Source: Cupriavidus necator (GTDB lineage Bacteria; Pseudomonadota; Gammaproteobacteria; Burkholderiales; Burkholderiaceae). Taken from it: a DNA stretch of 64,000 bases. Shown piece after piece: positions 27,755 to 37,182 of the stretch. The notes under the pieces were generated by a model. It worked only from the letters and a program-made list of their open reading frames with translations, was not told the DNA's origin and did no database searches. The stretch lies in NCBI GenBank assembly GCA_022041995.1, contig CP074382.1, forward strand, positions 706,894 through 770,893, in the 5' to 3' direction. A program made the position numbers and the translations under genes. Position 1 is the first letter of the stretch, and every line of letters begins with the position of its first letter.

Positions 27755-28585
27755 GGCATTGTCACGTTGGCGGTTTGGCGATTTCAGGGATGCTGGGCGA
27801 GAATCGACTCAGAAAGCGGAGGACGGATTTTGGGTGGTTTCGGTAATTTCGCGCCAGCTTTCGAAACGATCGGCGAGGTGTTTGCGATAAAGCGACGCGC
27901 GCAGCAGATGGCGCTTGAGGGCAAAGTGCTGCCGGATCGGGCCGAAATTTGAGAGGAATGCCTGGGTGCGCGTCCGTTCGCGGAAACCGCGCATGCGGCG
28001 TTCACGCTCGCGTGTGGGCTGGTGACTGTTCTCGGCCCGGTTGTTCACGCGCGCGCTGGCTTTCACGAACACATGCTTGACGTTCGCCAGTTCCGGGATG
28101 TCGGCCTTAGCGGCCGGGTAGCTGCGCAGCTGATCGGTGACGATCTTGCGCAGCACCGGGCAGGAGTGCAGAACGCGCAGGAAGAAGCGTTTGGCCGCAG
28201 CCTTGTCGCGGCGCTTCTGCAGCAGGATGTCGAGTTCGGCGCCATGTTCGTCGACCGCCCGCCACAGCAGGTAAGGCTCGCCGCGCAGCGTCACGAACAT
28301 CTCGTCCAGGTGCCAGGTGCAGCCCGGCTTGCGCCGGGCAGCCTTGACGCGACGGGCGAAGCCCGCGCCGAATTTATCGCACCAGCGACGGATCGTCTCG
28401 TAGCTGACCACGATGCTTCGCTCGAACAGCAACTCCTCGATGTCACGCAGGCTCAGGTTGGACCGGTAGTACCAGCGCACCGCGCAGCTGATGACCGCTG
28501 CAGGAAAGCGATGGCCGTGATAGAGCGAGTTCGTCTTCTTCATCGTCCGAATCTTACGCCACCCCTTCGCCAACGTGACAATGCC
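27755..28585 (-). mobile_element. IS6-family element (type 1), 831 bp
   Basis: Ends share the inverted repeat GGCATTGTCACGTTGGCG. Flanks (CGCTGTGA and CTCCAGTC) show no 8-bp duplication, which fits IS6 cointegrate-type rearrangement or a later deletion. Confidence 0.85.
27809..28543 (-). CDS. IS6-family transposase (type 1)
   Basis: 244 residues from ATG 28543 (MKKTNSLYHGHRFPAAVISC). DDE residues lie in TWHLDEMFVTL, KIVTDQLRSYPAA and NNRAENSHQPTRERERRM, typical of IS6/IS26 relatives. Intact. The longer frame from 28684 only adds flanking sequence. Confidence 0.92.
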   Translation of the reverse strand: MKKTNSLYHGHRFPAAVISCAVRWYYRSNLSLRDIEELLFERSIVVSYETIRRWCDKFGAGFARRVKAARRKPGCTWHLDEMFVTLRGEPYLLWRAVDEHGAELDILLQKRRDKAAAKRFFLRVLHSCPVLRKIVTDQLRSYPAAKADIPELANVKHVFVKASARVNNRAENSHQPTRERERRMRGFRERTRTQAFLSNFGPIRQHFALKRHLLRASLYRKHLADRFESWREITETTQNPSSAF

Positions 28586-28692
28586 CTCCAGTCGATTGCT
28601 TGACGGTAGAGCGCCAGCCAGCCCTGATGATCCGGGTTCTGTCGCGATAACGGGAAGTAGAATGGCCGGATTTGGAAACCGCAAGTCAGCAG

Positions 28693-28926
28693 ATGAATAA
28701 GCCAGCGAAGACGCCGCGCACGAGCCTGCCAGGCGGCATTGCCAATGTCCTCAAGCGCCTGCACCATCCGGTGGACGTGATTCTGCTGTGCGTGCGCTGG
28801 TACGTGGCGTACTCGCTGAGCTTGCGGGATCTGGAAGAGATGATGGCCGAGCGCGGCATCGAGGTGGATCATTCCACGGTGCATCGCTGGGTGATCAAGC
28901 TGCTGCCGATGCTCGAGAAGGCCTTT
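28693..28926 (+). pseudogene. IS6 (type 2) transposase, N-terminal part
   Basis: MNKPAKTPRTSLPGGIANV ... SLSLRDLEEMMAERGIEVDHSTVHRWV, the HTH part of an IS6 transposase. It is interrupted after MLEKAF by IS3; the last residues (RGGAGNSD...) come from IS3. Confidence 0.9.
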
Positions 28927-29016
28927 AGAGGTGGCGCCGGAAATTCGGACAGTCGGATAAATGGAAGAGCTGGGGTCTGAGCCGGCCATAATGGCGGGCA
29001 GAAAGGACCTCAGAAG

Positions 29017-29325
29017 ATGACGAAACGAAGCAGGCGAACCCACTCGGCGGGGTTGAAGGCGAAGGTAGCCCTGGCGGCCCTCAAGGGCGAAAAGACGCTG
29101 GCGGAGCTGGCCCAGCAGTACGACGTGCACCCCAGCCAGATCACAGCGTGGAAGCAGCAGTTGGTGGAGCATGCCGCGGACCTGTTCGGCGGTGGCAAGG
29201 AAAGTGGGGGCGAGCCGCCGGTGGATTTGAAGGTGCTGCACGCCAAGATCGGCCAGTTGGCGCTGGAGAACGATTTTTTGTCCGGCGCGCTCAGCAAGGC
29301 CGGCCTGCTGAGCGCAAAGCGATGA
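29017..29325 (+). CDS. IS3 orfA (HTH protein)
   Basis: 102 residues. Transposase_8-type helix-turn-helix (KAKVALAALKGEKTLAELAQ, HPSQITAWKQQLVEH) and a leucine-zipper-like end. Its stop overlaps the orfB ATG (ATGA). Confidence 0.92.
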   Translation: MTKRSRRTHSAGLKAKVALAALKGEKTLAELAQQYDVHPSQITAWKQQLVEHAADLFGGGKESGGEPPVDLKVLHAKIGQLALENDFLSGALSKAGLLSAKR

Positions 29326-30152
29326 TCGACCGCGAGCACGCGCTGCCGGTGAGCCGGCAGGTCAAGCTGGTGGGCATCGCCCGGTCCAGCGCGTACTACC
29401 AGCCGCAACCGGTCAGCGAGGCAGATCTGAAGCTGATGCGCCGCATCGACGAACTGCATCTGGAGCATCCCTTCGCGGGGGCTCGCATGCTGGCGCGCCT
29501 GCTGCGCCGGGAAGGCATCCAGGTCGGTCGCCGGCACGTGGGCACGCTGATGAAGCGCATGGGCATTGAGGCGCTGTATCGCCGGCCGAACACGAGCCGC
29601 AAGCACGCGGCGCACAAGATCTGGCCGTACCTGCTGCGCGACCGGAAGATCGACCGGGCCAACCAGGTGTGGGCTCTGGACACGACCTACATTCCGATGG
29701 CACGGGGCTTTGTGTACCTGACGGCAGTGGTGGACTGGGCCAGCCGCCGGGTGCTGGCCTACCGGGTGGCGATCACGCTGGAGAGCTGTCATGCCGTCGA
29801 GGCAATCGAGGAGGCCTTTGCCAAGTACGGCGCGCCGGAGATCGTCAACACCGACCAGGGCAGCCAGTTCACCGCCACGGAGTTCACAGACGCCGTGCTG
29901 GACCGCGGCATCCAACTGTCGATGGACGGCAAGGGCAGTTGGCGCGATAACGTGTTCGTCGAACGCCTTTGGCGCAGCGTCAAATACGAGGAGGTCTACC
30001 TGAAAGCCTACGACTCGGTCAGCCATGCGCGCCGCTCTATCGCTAACTACCTAACCTGGTACAACCAACGACGGCCCCATTCCAGTCTGGCGGACCAGAC
30101 CCCGGATGAGGCATACTTCGCCACGCTGCCAGCGATCAAATCGGCAGCCTGA
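29322..30152 (+). CDS. IS3 orfB (integrase-type transposase)
   Basis: 276 residues. HTH_21 region (VKLVGIARSSAYYQPQP; ELHLEHPFAGARMLARLLR) and rve core with Asp in VWALDTTYI, Asp in VNTDQGSQF and Glu in DNVFVERLWRSVKYE. The start overlaps the orfA stop. Intact. Confidence 0.94.
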   Translation: MIDREHALPVSRQVKLVGIARSSAYYQPQPVSEADLKLMRRIDELHLEHPFAGARMLARLLRREGIQVGRRHVGTLMKRMGIEALYRRPNTSRKHAAHKIWPYLLRDRKIDRANQVWALDTTYIPMARGFVYLTAVVDWASRRVLAYRVAITLESCHAVEAIEEAFAKYGAPEIVNTDQGSQFTATEFTDAVLDRGIQLSMDGKGSWRDNVFVERLWRSVKYEEVYLKAYDSVSHARRSIANYLTWYNQRRPHSSLADQTPDEAYFATLPAIKSAA

Positions 30153-30213
30153 CTGCCCCAGCGCTTCCACTTAAAAACTCCGGATCCCTGTCCGAACAAA
30201 CGGTGCCACCTCT

Positions 30214-30708
30214 TTTCGTCGGCGCCAGCGCCCGGTGGGCAACAGCTGGCGCATGGACGAGACCTACATCCTCGTCAAGGGCCAGTGGAAGTATCTCTAC
30301 CGGGCCGTGGACAAGGCCGGCAAGACCATTGACTTCCTGTTGCGCTCGCGCCGAGACACTGCCGCTGCCCGGCGCTTCTTCGAAAAGGCCATCGCCCAGA
30401 ACGGTGCGCCAAAGACCGTCACGGTGGACAAGAGTGGCGCGAACCTCGCGGCCCTGCAGGCGATCAATGCTGAGCGGGAAACGACGATCAAGATCAGGCA
30501 GAACAAGTATCTGAATAACCTCGTTGAGCAGGACCACCGCGGCATCAAACGCCGGGTCAGGCCGATGTTGGGGTTCCAGAATTTTCGCTGCGCTCGCATC
30601 ATCCTCGGTGGCATCGAGACCATGCGCATGATCCGCAAAGGGCAGATGGTTATCCCCAAGGGGAGCAGTCCGTCGGACGCCGAGCAGTTCTATTCCTTGG
30701 CCATATGA
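30214..30708 (+). pseudogene. IS6 (type 2) transposase, C-terminal part
   Basis: Continues from the IS3 junction: RRQRPVGNSWRMDETYILVK, TVTVDKSGANLAAL and NLVEQDHRGIKRRVRPML carry the DDE residues. It ends QFYSLAI. Apart from IS3 the gene would be whole. Confidence 0.9.
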
Positions 30709-30762
30709 CCGCGGCGCTCTCGCCACCCTCGGTCGCCCTTAATTCCTTATCGCGACAGAACC

Positions 30763-31112
30763 GCGCTGACCTGTAGGAGCGCCTCACGGACCTTCGGATC
30801 GAGGTCGATATGACCGTGACGTTGCATCGCCTCGATCAGGGTTGGCAGCAGTGCTTTCAGCCTCTTTCCACACACTCGGTCAGCCGCTTCCCACAACATC
30901 GTCAGCGCTTGTCGCACCGCTTCGTCGTACACGCATCGCCGCTGACTGGGCGTGCGGGCTTCCTCAGGCTCGCGCCATAACAAGCGCAAGGCATGCTTGC
31001 GGTGGTATCCCGTGACAGCTACGAATTCATCAAGGATCGCTATCTTCTCTTTTCTTGATGCCCCGCGGTAGCGCGAGCAAACCGCTGCGACAAGTTCCTT
31101 GCGTGTTGCCAT
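30763..31112 (-). pseudogene. N-terminal fragment of an integrase-like transposase
   Basis: MATRKELVAAVCSRYRGASRKEKIAILDEFVAVTGYHRKHALRLL ... VCGKRLKALLPTLIEAMQRHGH. This is the start of a large transposase family with an rve core further on; I cannot name the IS family surely. It is cut at the IS6 copy A border (VSA|). Confidence 0.6.
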
Positions 31113-31268
31113 GCTGACCTTCCCCTTCACGTTGTTCTGCTCCCACGGCACTATGCCGTGGGTAGCAAATTACGTGAGGCAACGGGACAGGCCGTCCTGC
31201 TTGACGCTATCTAACGAAGAGCGAGAGATCGCTCAATTCGGCGAGCATGCCCACGGTAGTAGGGGTTG

Positions 31269-31325
31269 GCGTGGTTCAAAAGCCCGCTTTTTTGCGTTAC
31301 ACGGACGAACTGAACCGTCCTGCAT
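31269..31325 (+). pseudogene. GNAT acetyltransferase, 3' end relic
   Basis: Reads VVQKPAFLRYTDELNRPA followed by TAA. The same peptide without NRPA ends the GNAT gene at 37157, where IS6 copy B cut it. So this is the true 3' end of that gene or of a paralogue, at the other edge of the IS6-bounded segment. Confidence 0.65.
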
Positions 31326-31387
31326 AAAAATGCAGAATTGGTAAGGAATGCGATGCAAACTGGAGGCCTGCAACGACCTCCCCGGCA

Positions 31388-32884
31388 TCAGATCTGCCGG
31401 GGTTGAAGCGGACCGAGTCCGAGCAGCGTCAGCCAGTGCGAATGTGCTTCCCCGGTCATCGCTTCGCGCGGACTTTTGCCGACCCGCCCGCTGCAACGGC
31501 TGCGTGTGAAGCGACGATGATTGACGAAGAATTTCAGCAGCTCCAGCCAGGCGCGACCGCCGTCCAGATGATGCCGCAGCGTCAGGCAGTTGCGCAGGCG
31601 CGAGTTCAGGTTCTCCACCAGGGAACTGCTACGCGGAGTGTCGTGCAGCGCCTGCGAAACCGCAGTCCAGACTTCGTGGAACCGGCGGCCGATGGCCGCA
31701 TGCAGCCGGTTCCATGCCTGCCAGAATGCGACGGAGGTTTCCGGCTTGCGGTGCAACAGGCACGTTGCCCGTACGAGATGCCCGGCGACGGCAGTATCGC
31801 TTGCGATGGCGTCGAGCTTCTGGTCCAGCACGCCGGCGAAGGCGAGCAGATCGTTGCGCTGGTTTTGCAGGGCCACGCGCATCGTGCCGATGCGTGAGGG
31901 ATCTTCAGGTTCACGCTGACGAAGTTGCTCGACGATAAAGTCGAACAGCTCCTGGCGGGTCGGCAGATCGGGCCCGGCCAGCGACAGGACATCGCGCTCC
32001 AGCCACAGGGCAAGTGTGCGAAGGTCGTCCGCGCGCTGATGTGCCCGCGCCTCGAGCGGGCGAAGTTCGTCAAGCCGGTCAATCAGGAGGCTGTCCTGGC
32101 AGCGCCGGCGGGGATTGGCCAGTCGCGCTTCGAGGGCTTTGCGTTCAGTGCGTACGCCGCTGGCCAGACGTGTCCAGATGTTGGCCAGGGTTTCGAACTG
32201 CTGGCAGATATGGAAAACATCGCCGTGACAGGGGGTATCGGGCCATGCGAGCTTCTGGCCTGCGCGCAGACCCGTGCCGGCGTCGGCAATCGTAAAGTCG
32301 GGATGCAGTCCCTGCCTCTGCAGGTCCAGCAGATGGATGGCCCAGGTATCGCCATCACGGTGGTCTTCGTCAGCCAGCAGATAGCAGTAGGTGGAAGCCG
32401 CATCGATGCCGGTAAGAACCGGCCGGGTCCCCTGAAAGATCTCGTCGTGCAGTCCCACCCGGATGGCCGACAGGTCGATGCTGTTGTTGATGGCCATCGC
32501 CCGCTGCGCGGCACGCTGGTGAACATTGTGCACGGTGCCCAGGCTGATGGACACGCCCAGCAGGTCGCTCATGAATTCGATGACGACGCGCATCGAGGCG
32601 TGGCCGATCATCGTCAGTGCGAGGATGACCTGCTCCAGCCATCGTCGGGTCACCGGCAGCGAGAACAGGACCTTGTCGGCGTCTTCGTCGATTTGCGTTG
32701 GCGAAAAGGCTTCATCCAGCGCGGCGCTCGCCTTGCGCATCTGGCGATAGACGAGTGGACGGCTGACACCGTGGCGGGCGGCCACGGCGCTGACGGGTTC
32801 AGCGCCCGCCAGGGCGCGAACGGCCATCATCTTGCGGTCGCAGCCAGCCGGTTTTACGGAAACAGGGCAGACGGATGAAGTCAT
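31388..32884 (-). CDS. DDE-type transposase of unassigned IS family
   Basis: 498 residues from ATG 32884 (MTSSVCPVSVKPAGCDRKMM). HTH region AVAARHGVSRPLVYRQM, then GVSISLGTVHNVHQRAAQRA, LTGIDAASTYCYLLADEDHR, FTIADAGTGLRAGQKLAW (Asp) and a C-terminal SSLVENLNSRLRNCLTLR (Glu). The frame is intact. The IS ends were not found; the upstream in-frame extension to 32995 includes a remnant of another element. The family name needs an IS database search. Confidence 0.72.
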   Translation of the reverse strand: MTSSVCPVSVKPAGCDRKMMAVRALAGAEPVSAVAARHGVSRPLVYRQMRKASAALDEAFSPTQIDEDADKVLFSLPVTRRWLEQVILALTMIGHASMRVVIEFMSDLLGVSISLGTVHNVHQRAAQRAMAINNSIDLSAIRVGLHDEIFQGTRPVLTGIDAASTYCYLLADEDHRDGDTWAIHLLDLQRQGLHPDFTIADAGTGLRAGQKLAWPDTPCHGDVFHICQQFETLANIWTRLASGVRTERKALEARLANPRRRCQDSLLIDRLDELRPLEARAHQRADDLRTLALWLERDVLSLAGPDLPTRQELFDFIVEQLRQREPEDPSRIGTMRVALQNQRNDLLAFAGVLDQKLDAIASDTAVAGHLVRATCLLHRKPETSVAFWQAWNRLHAAIGRRFHEVWTAVSQALHDTPRSSSLVENLNSRLRNCLTLRHHLDGGRAWLELLKFFVNHRRFTRSRCSGRVGKSPREAMTGEAHSHWLTLLGLGPLQPRQI

Positions 32885-33029
32885 GGGGACGCCGAAATTA
32901 AAGTGGGCCACATTATCCCGCACTTTCATTTCTGCCCTGCCTGTGTAACGCCGGGATGAACCACGCCCGATAGGGCACTCTCTCCCGTCCAGCAATTCTA
33001 TTCGCTTTTTTCATACGCAATCCTCTATA
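32885..33029 (+). other. Transposase upstream gap with IS6-type tail relic
   Basis: At about 32965-33022 the plus strand reads RALSPVQQFYSLFSYAI and then a stop, nearly the same tail as in the small ORF at 7788. It is a remnant of an IS6-like gene end. Nothing else seen. Confidence 0.45.
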
Positions 33030-33261
33030 TTTGAGCGATCTTGCCGCTCAGCTTCCTTATTGCGACATTACCCGTGCCGGAATGAGGCGCGTCAGGCGAC
33101 GCGAAGGCGCCCTCGACGAATGTGCGCAATTGCGAGAGATCGGTTTTCGCGAGCCGACCGACCGCGGCGATGAAGATCGCCTTGACCTCATCATAGAGCC
33201 TCGAGCCTTGCAGCGAACCGCCCTGGAGCCCATGGATCAGCGCCGCATGTTCGTAGGATTC
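33030..33261 (-). pseudogene. 3' fragment of an unidentified gene
   Basis: Minus strand is open without a start for about 75 codons, with normal codon use: ALIHGLQGGSLQGSRLYDEV, then KAIFIAAVGRLAKTDLSQLR and an end KLSGKIAQI. A TAG of the GDPD gene lies just upstream in frame. I do not recognise it. Confidence 0.4.
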
Positions 33262-34356
33262 CTACGGGATGTCCCTCGAATCCAGATAGGCGCGTAGCGC
33301 GATCGGGCTGTCGGTGGTTATGAACTTAAAACCCTGCTTGATCAAATAGTCCCAGTCGCCCCGATTGTCGGCCGTGTCCTTGCCACCGCCGTAACTGAAA
33401 AAGAGATCGGACAACCGGTAGCAGCAATGCCCGTCTTTGTCATAGAACTGACCGTCGCCTGGTCCATCAGGGATAGCGTTGAAAACGCCAGCGCCAAAGC
33501 TGGCGCTTTTGATAGCATCGAGCTGGTCTTGAAGCAACCCGCCAAGCTGCTTTACGTTGACCTCGAGCACTGAGCTCCCGTCTTTCTGCCAGTTCTCGCG
33601 AGAAGCTGTTACATCAATTTTGGTCAGCATATTGGTTGTATAGACGGGAATGGCACGAATAACGAGTGCATCCTCTCTGAATGACGCATAGGTCGGATAG
33701 AGAGTCGCGTTGACCTTCACGGCGACAATGTCGCGTGCTCGCTCCTCGAAATGTTTTCGTGCGAGGAGGTCAATAGCACGCACCGCTTCTTTGGTTTTGG
33801 CGTCGAATATCATCGGCGTCGTCAGATGATGATCCGCCCAGTAGCTGAGCACTGCAGAGACATCAGGCACCGTATATGTTGTGGCGCTGTCACGCGAGGG
33901 CGTTAACAGATGCAGTTGCTGGACCGTTTCCCAACTCACTGTATTGACGGCCGGATTTGGGCCGGTATTAAGCATCGGATCATATTGCGTCTTATTGCCG
34001 ATGAAGTTATAGACGTCGGTCGTACGCCCCAGGTTGAGATCGTGCATGAGGACCGGTATGCCTTCGCTCGTTAGCTTCACGTCGAGCTCCACAGCGTCAG
34101 TGCATGCATCATCTGCTGCCTGCAGCGACGCGAGCGAATTCTCGGGCGTGCGCGGGTTCGGCGCCTCTTTGCCCCAGAGTCCGCGATGCGCGAGCACTGT
34201 GACGGTAGGCTCCGGTATTGGATTAAACAAGCTGGCCATCCTTTCCTCAACTGGCGGACAGGCCGCCGACGGTTGAGGCGTAAGCATGACGGCGGTCAGA
34301 ACGACAAAGCTTGAGAACCGTGTTCGTAGATGTGGCAACGCGAGCACTGGGTACAT
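33262..34356 (-). CDS. Exported glycerophosphodiester phosphodiesterase-family protein
   Basis: 364 residues from ATG 34356 (MYPVLALPHLRTRF). A signal peptide (FSSFVVLTAVMLTPQPSAA, cleavage near AC) predicts export; a lipoprotein form is possible but the box is weak. GDPD motifs are VLAHRGLWG, TPENSLAS, VELDVKLTSEGIP and LMHDLNLGRTTD; the C-terminus is GFKFITTDSP. It would hydrolyse glycerophosphodiesters or related phospholipid headgroups in the periplasm. It follows the M30-type lipoprotein gene by about 120 nt in the same direction and has lower G+C than the IS around it. Confidence 0.85.
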   Translation of the reverse strand: MYPVLALPHLRTRFSSFVVLTAVMLTPQPSAACPPVEERMASLFNPIPEPTVTVLAHRGLWGKEAPNPRTPENSLASLQAADDACTDAVELDVKLTSEGIPVLMHDLNLGRTTDVYNFIGNKTQYDPMLNTGPNPAVNTVSWETVQQLHLLTPSRDSATTYTVPDVSAVLSYWADHHLTTPMIFDAKTKEAVRAIDLLARKHFEERARDIVAVKVNATLYPTYASFREDALVIRAIPVYTTNMLTKIDVTASRENWQKDGSSVLEVNVKQLGGLLQDQLDAIKSASFGAGVFNAIPDGPGDGQFYDKDGHCCYRLSDLFFSYGGGKDTADNRGDWDYLIKQGFKFITTDSPIALRAYLDSRDIP

Positions 34357-34476
34357 AGACAACACTCCGATTGGGTATTGAAATGGGGCGTCGGACGCGA
34401 CGCGTGCTTTGATGAAGACCAATAACACGTGAGGCATAGGTCTACAGAAGGTGAGTGACAGCAGCCATCCTTCGCA

Positions 34477-36110
34477 TCATTGAATCACGACGGAGAGTGA
34501 GGAGTTGGGCGGGATCTTGACCGTCTCGCTATACATACCTGTCACATTCTGCCGACCTACTGGCACGTAGGCATACGGCTGGAGCGCGGCGGGCACTGCT
34601 GATAACTGATTAGAGTTCGTTAGAAAAGCGTGCGCGTCAAAAGCGTGCGCGTCAATTACAGGCAGCACGAATCTACCTTCCTCCCGCAAGGGGAAGCCAA
34701 AGCCAACTGGGGCGGGTTCCTTCATCAGTGCGCCTGATGTCGCGGCAAAGCCGCGCAGCTGCTGTTGAAAGCTGGAGGTCGCTGCCGTGGCCCGAATTGA
34801 AGAGTCGAGAACCGTCATCGAATCTGTGCTGCTAAAGTTGTAAAGAAGATGTTTGTAGAAGCTCAGTCCGAGTTGGCGATTGAGAAATCCACCGAGCGAG
34901 CCCCAGATCGAATATCCGTTGCATGTACCGGTTGGGTTCCACTCAAGCAGGCTGCAATTGTGAATTCTGTCGCCCGAACGTACGTAGCTGGAGAAGCGGG
35001 CGTCCCTGATCGCATTGAAGTTCTCCCCGGTGGAGTGGCTCGCAAAGTCCTCAACATCATGGCTGTAGCTTCCTCCAGCCATAAGTCGTAGGACGCATCC
35101 GAACCCTGGGAAACGCCGCGGCGGTAGAAATTCTGCATATGCATAGCTTCATGGGCCATCGCAGAGCGCATGTAGTTCAAGGTGTAAGTGCCATCATGGG
35201 GATACAGTTCCTCAGAGTTCAGGTAAAGGGACACCGATTCGTTTGAGTATGGGTTCAGGTTCAGATCACGCTTGAGTGCGTTGCGCGCATGGAAGTATCC
35301 GGCCATCCCCCAACTGAACTTAGCGATTACGATGTCAATCGGCTGATCACTACCGATAATGCTACTGCTATAGCTTTGGGGACCCCAGAGCGGGCCACCA
35401 ATTGACTTCAGCATATCGTAGATCTTGCCAGGCGAGACGAACTCGCCAGCTAGCGTGTCGACAACCGCTTGACTCACCTTTGTCGGGTCGAGTTCAGTTG
35501 TCTCGACCCAGAAATTGACAGTGGTTCCGTCAGTTGTCTTGAGTTTCCGAACCAAGGTTGTGGTGTGAGACGTATCGTCCGCGAGATACCAGGTTTTTAC
35601 CCCATCCATATCCAATTTACTAGGAAAATAGCTTGGAGAATATCTTCGATCTTTAGCGAGCGTTTTCCAGCCGTCTCGATTGAAACTTGATATTCGGCGT
35701 TTAAGCGCTTCCGTGCCGTCGTCCCATCGTAGTTGGTCGGCGACGAGGGGATCGTACGACGTCGTTAGCGCGATTTTCGGCATAACTTGTGCAGTGCCGG
35801 TTTGATTAGTGAAAACGAGCGTTACATCCTGGCCGTTCAGCCCTGAGATGCTGATGGGAGTCTCCACAGCCGAGGATGTGGTATTAACGCTTTCCCAGAC
35901 GCCTATGCCGCTACCAGCATAGGTGTGCGCGTCCAACGCTCCGCAATTCGAACAGACCTTCTCGACGAGGACCGACGCGGTGGCAGTGGACGTCGCCGCA
36001 GGATCGCCGCCGTCACCTTCCCCTCCACCGCAAGAGGCCAGCACTACAGATATCAGCGCTGCCTGAGCAAGCGTCCAAAAAGAATGCAACGTGCGCTGTT
36101 TGTACTTCAT
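34477..36110 (-). pseudogene. M30-like zinc metallopeptidase lipoprotein, frameshifted
   Basis: Starts MKYKQRTLHSFWTLAQAALI with lipobox LASC near residue 27. The catalytic motif is MAHEAMHMQNFYRRG (HExxH), followed by LWLEEATAMM, as in M30 (hyicolysin-like) peptidases. After ATAMM the frame breaks near 35062: one T appears missing, and the continuation EDFASHSTGENFNAIRDARF is in the next frame down to 34477. The repaired protein would be about 544 residues. It was probably an outer-membrane-anchored secreted protease. Confidence 0.8.
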
Positions 36111-36654
36111 AGATCTTCGTCCTAGTTATACTTCAATACGCGGCATCCCGACACAGGTCCTTTTGCGATACGTTTTCTTGTAGCGTTGGCCTATACTTTT
36201 TTACACCATGCCACCGCAAGTCAACATGGCAATCCTGCCAAATTCCTGAAGCGCCTGTCATTCAAGTCTCTAACTTGCGTAACGAAATCGTCATCCAACT
36301 TTAGTCAGCTACCACACGATTGAAGGGAAAGCGAAATCTATGCCAATTCATTGTAGAGGTGCACATATTGTTGTACCTTAGTATTGAAGGATTTTTTTGA
36401 AATGCGGTGAGATGGGAATTCAAAACCCACAATGGCGCCAATACTTTGTCGATGTTGCGACAGGCAATAACGGGGTTTTCTTGCGGCATCGATTCGACTC
36501 TTTCGCACGGACGACTCAGTCAGAATCTGGACTTTTGACATAGGTCAATCTACGCTGTCGTTTTCAATGCCAGGATATTTTTTGGTACCAGCAAAAGGAG
36601 CGCTTCCGGTGACCGCGCGAATTCCGTGTTCACCCCTACAACTCAGGGGTTCCA
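36111..36654. other. AT-rich intergenic region
   Basis: No credible gene; short minus frames (for example 36301-36489) lack codon bias. It is divergent between the lipoprotein gene and the GNAT gene and so should hold both promoters. No clear operator was picked out. Confidence 0.4.
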
Positions 36655-37182
36655 GTGAGAGATATTACGCATCTGAAATGGATTTCTGATTTTTGCGATA
36701 TAGGCGCTAGACTCATTGTCAAACTCGTCCAATTCACCGCTATTGAAGGCGCCACACTGGACCGAGCATGCTTTATTTCGGACGACGAGGCCGAAGCGCT
36801 CGTTACCGAATTGCGCTATCAAATTTCCAGAGGAGGGCTCGCGTTGATTGGAGAAACGGATGGTGGCAACATAGTATTCTTTTGCATGATGATTCGTAGT
36901 GAGACGCCCACCTGTCATCATCGCGCGGAAGTAAGCAAGCTAGCGGTGCATCCCGCATACCGCGACCAGAACATCGTTTTGCGTGCCGTTCGGCAGATCG
37001 TGGTCAAAGCAGATGCACTTGGCATCGAGCAACTATTCCTTCATGTACGCGAGGGGAGCCCAACCCACTTGTTGTGGGAGCGCTTTGGATTCAAGTCATA
37101 TGGTGTGCTCGGCGTGGTTCAAAAGCCGGCTTTTTTGCGTTACACGGACGAGCTGAGGTTCTGTCGCGATAACGGGAAGTAG
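36655..37182 (+). CDS. GNAT-family N-acetyltransferase, 3' end altered by IS6
   Basis: 175 residues from GTG 36655. Acetyl-CoA site region VSKLAVHPAYRDQNIVLRAV and end motif LLWERFGFKSYGVLG fit GNAT. After YTDEL the native end (NRPA, seen at 31325) is replaced by RFCRDNGK read from IS6 copy B. Only the last four residues are changed, so activity may survive. Substrate unknown. AT-rich like the adjacent genes. Confidence 0.8.
   Translation: MRDITHLKWISDFCDIGARLIVKLVQFTAIEGATLDRACFISDDEAEALVTELRYQISRGGLALIGETDGGNIVFFCMMIRSETPTCHHRAEVSKLAVHPAYRDQNIVLRAVRQIVVKADALGIEQLFLHVREGSPTHLLWERFGFKSYGVLGVVQKPAFLRYTDELRFCRDNGK

Larger units (their letters stand above)
28927..30213 (+). mobile_element. IS3-family element, 1287 bp
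   Basis: Ends AGAGGTGGCGCCGGAAATTC and AGAGGTGGCACCGTTTGTTC (right, complement). The 3-bp duplication TTT at 28924-28926 and 30214-30216 is proved by the uninterrupted IS6 copy B. It has two intact ORFs. Confidence 0.93.
28635..30762 (+). mobile_element. IS6-family element (type 2), copy A, interrupted by IS3
   Basis: Both ends read GGTTCTGTCGCGATAA. The transposase is split by IS3 at 28927-30213; otherwise it matches copy B at 37157-37994. There is no target duplication on the outer flanks. The two copies lie in the same direction and bracket 30763-37156. Confidence 0.9.

Noticed and set aside
36301..36541. Small minus-strand frames in the AT-rich gap
   Set aside because: No ribosome site, no codon bias, and two overlapping frames are equally open.
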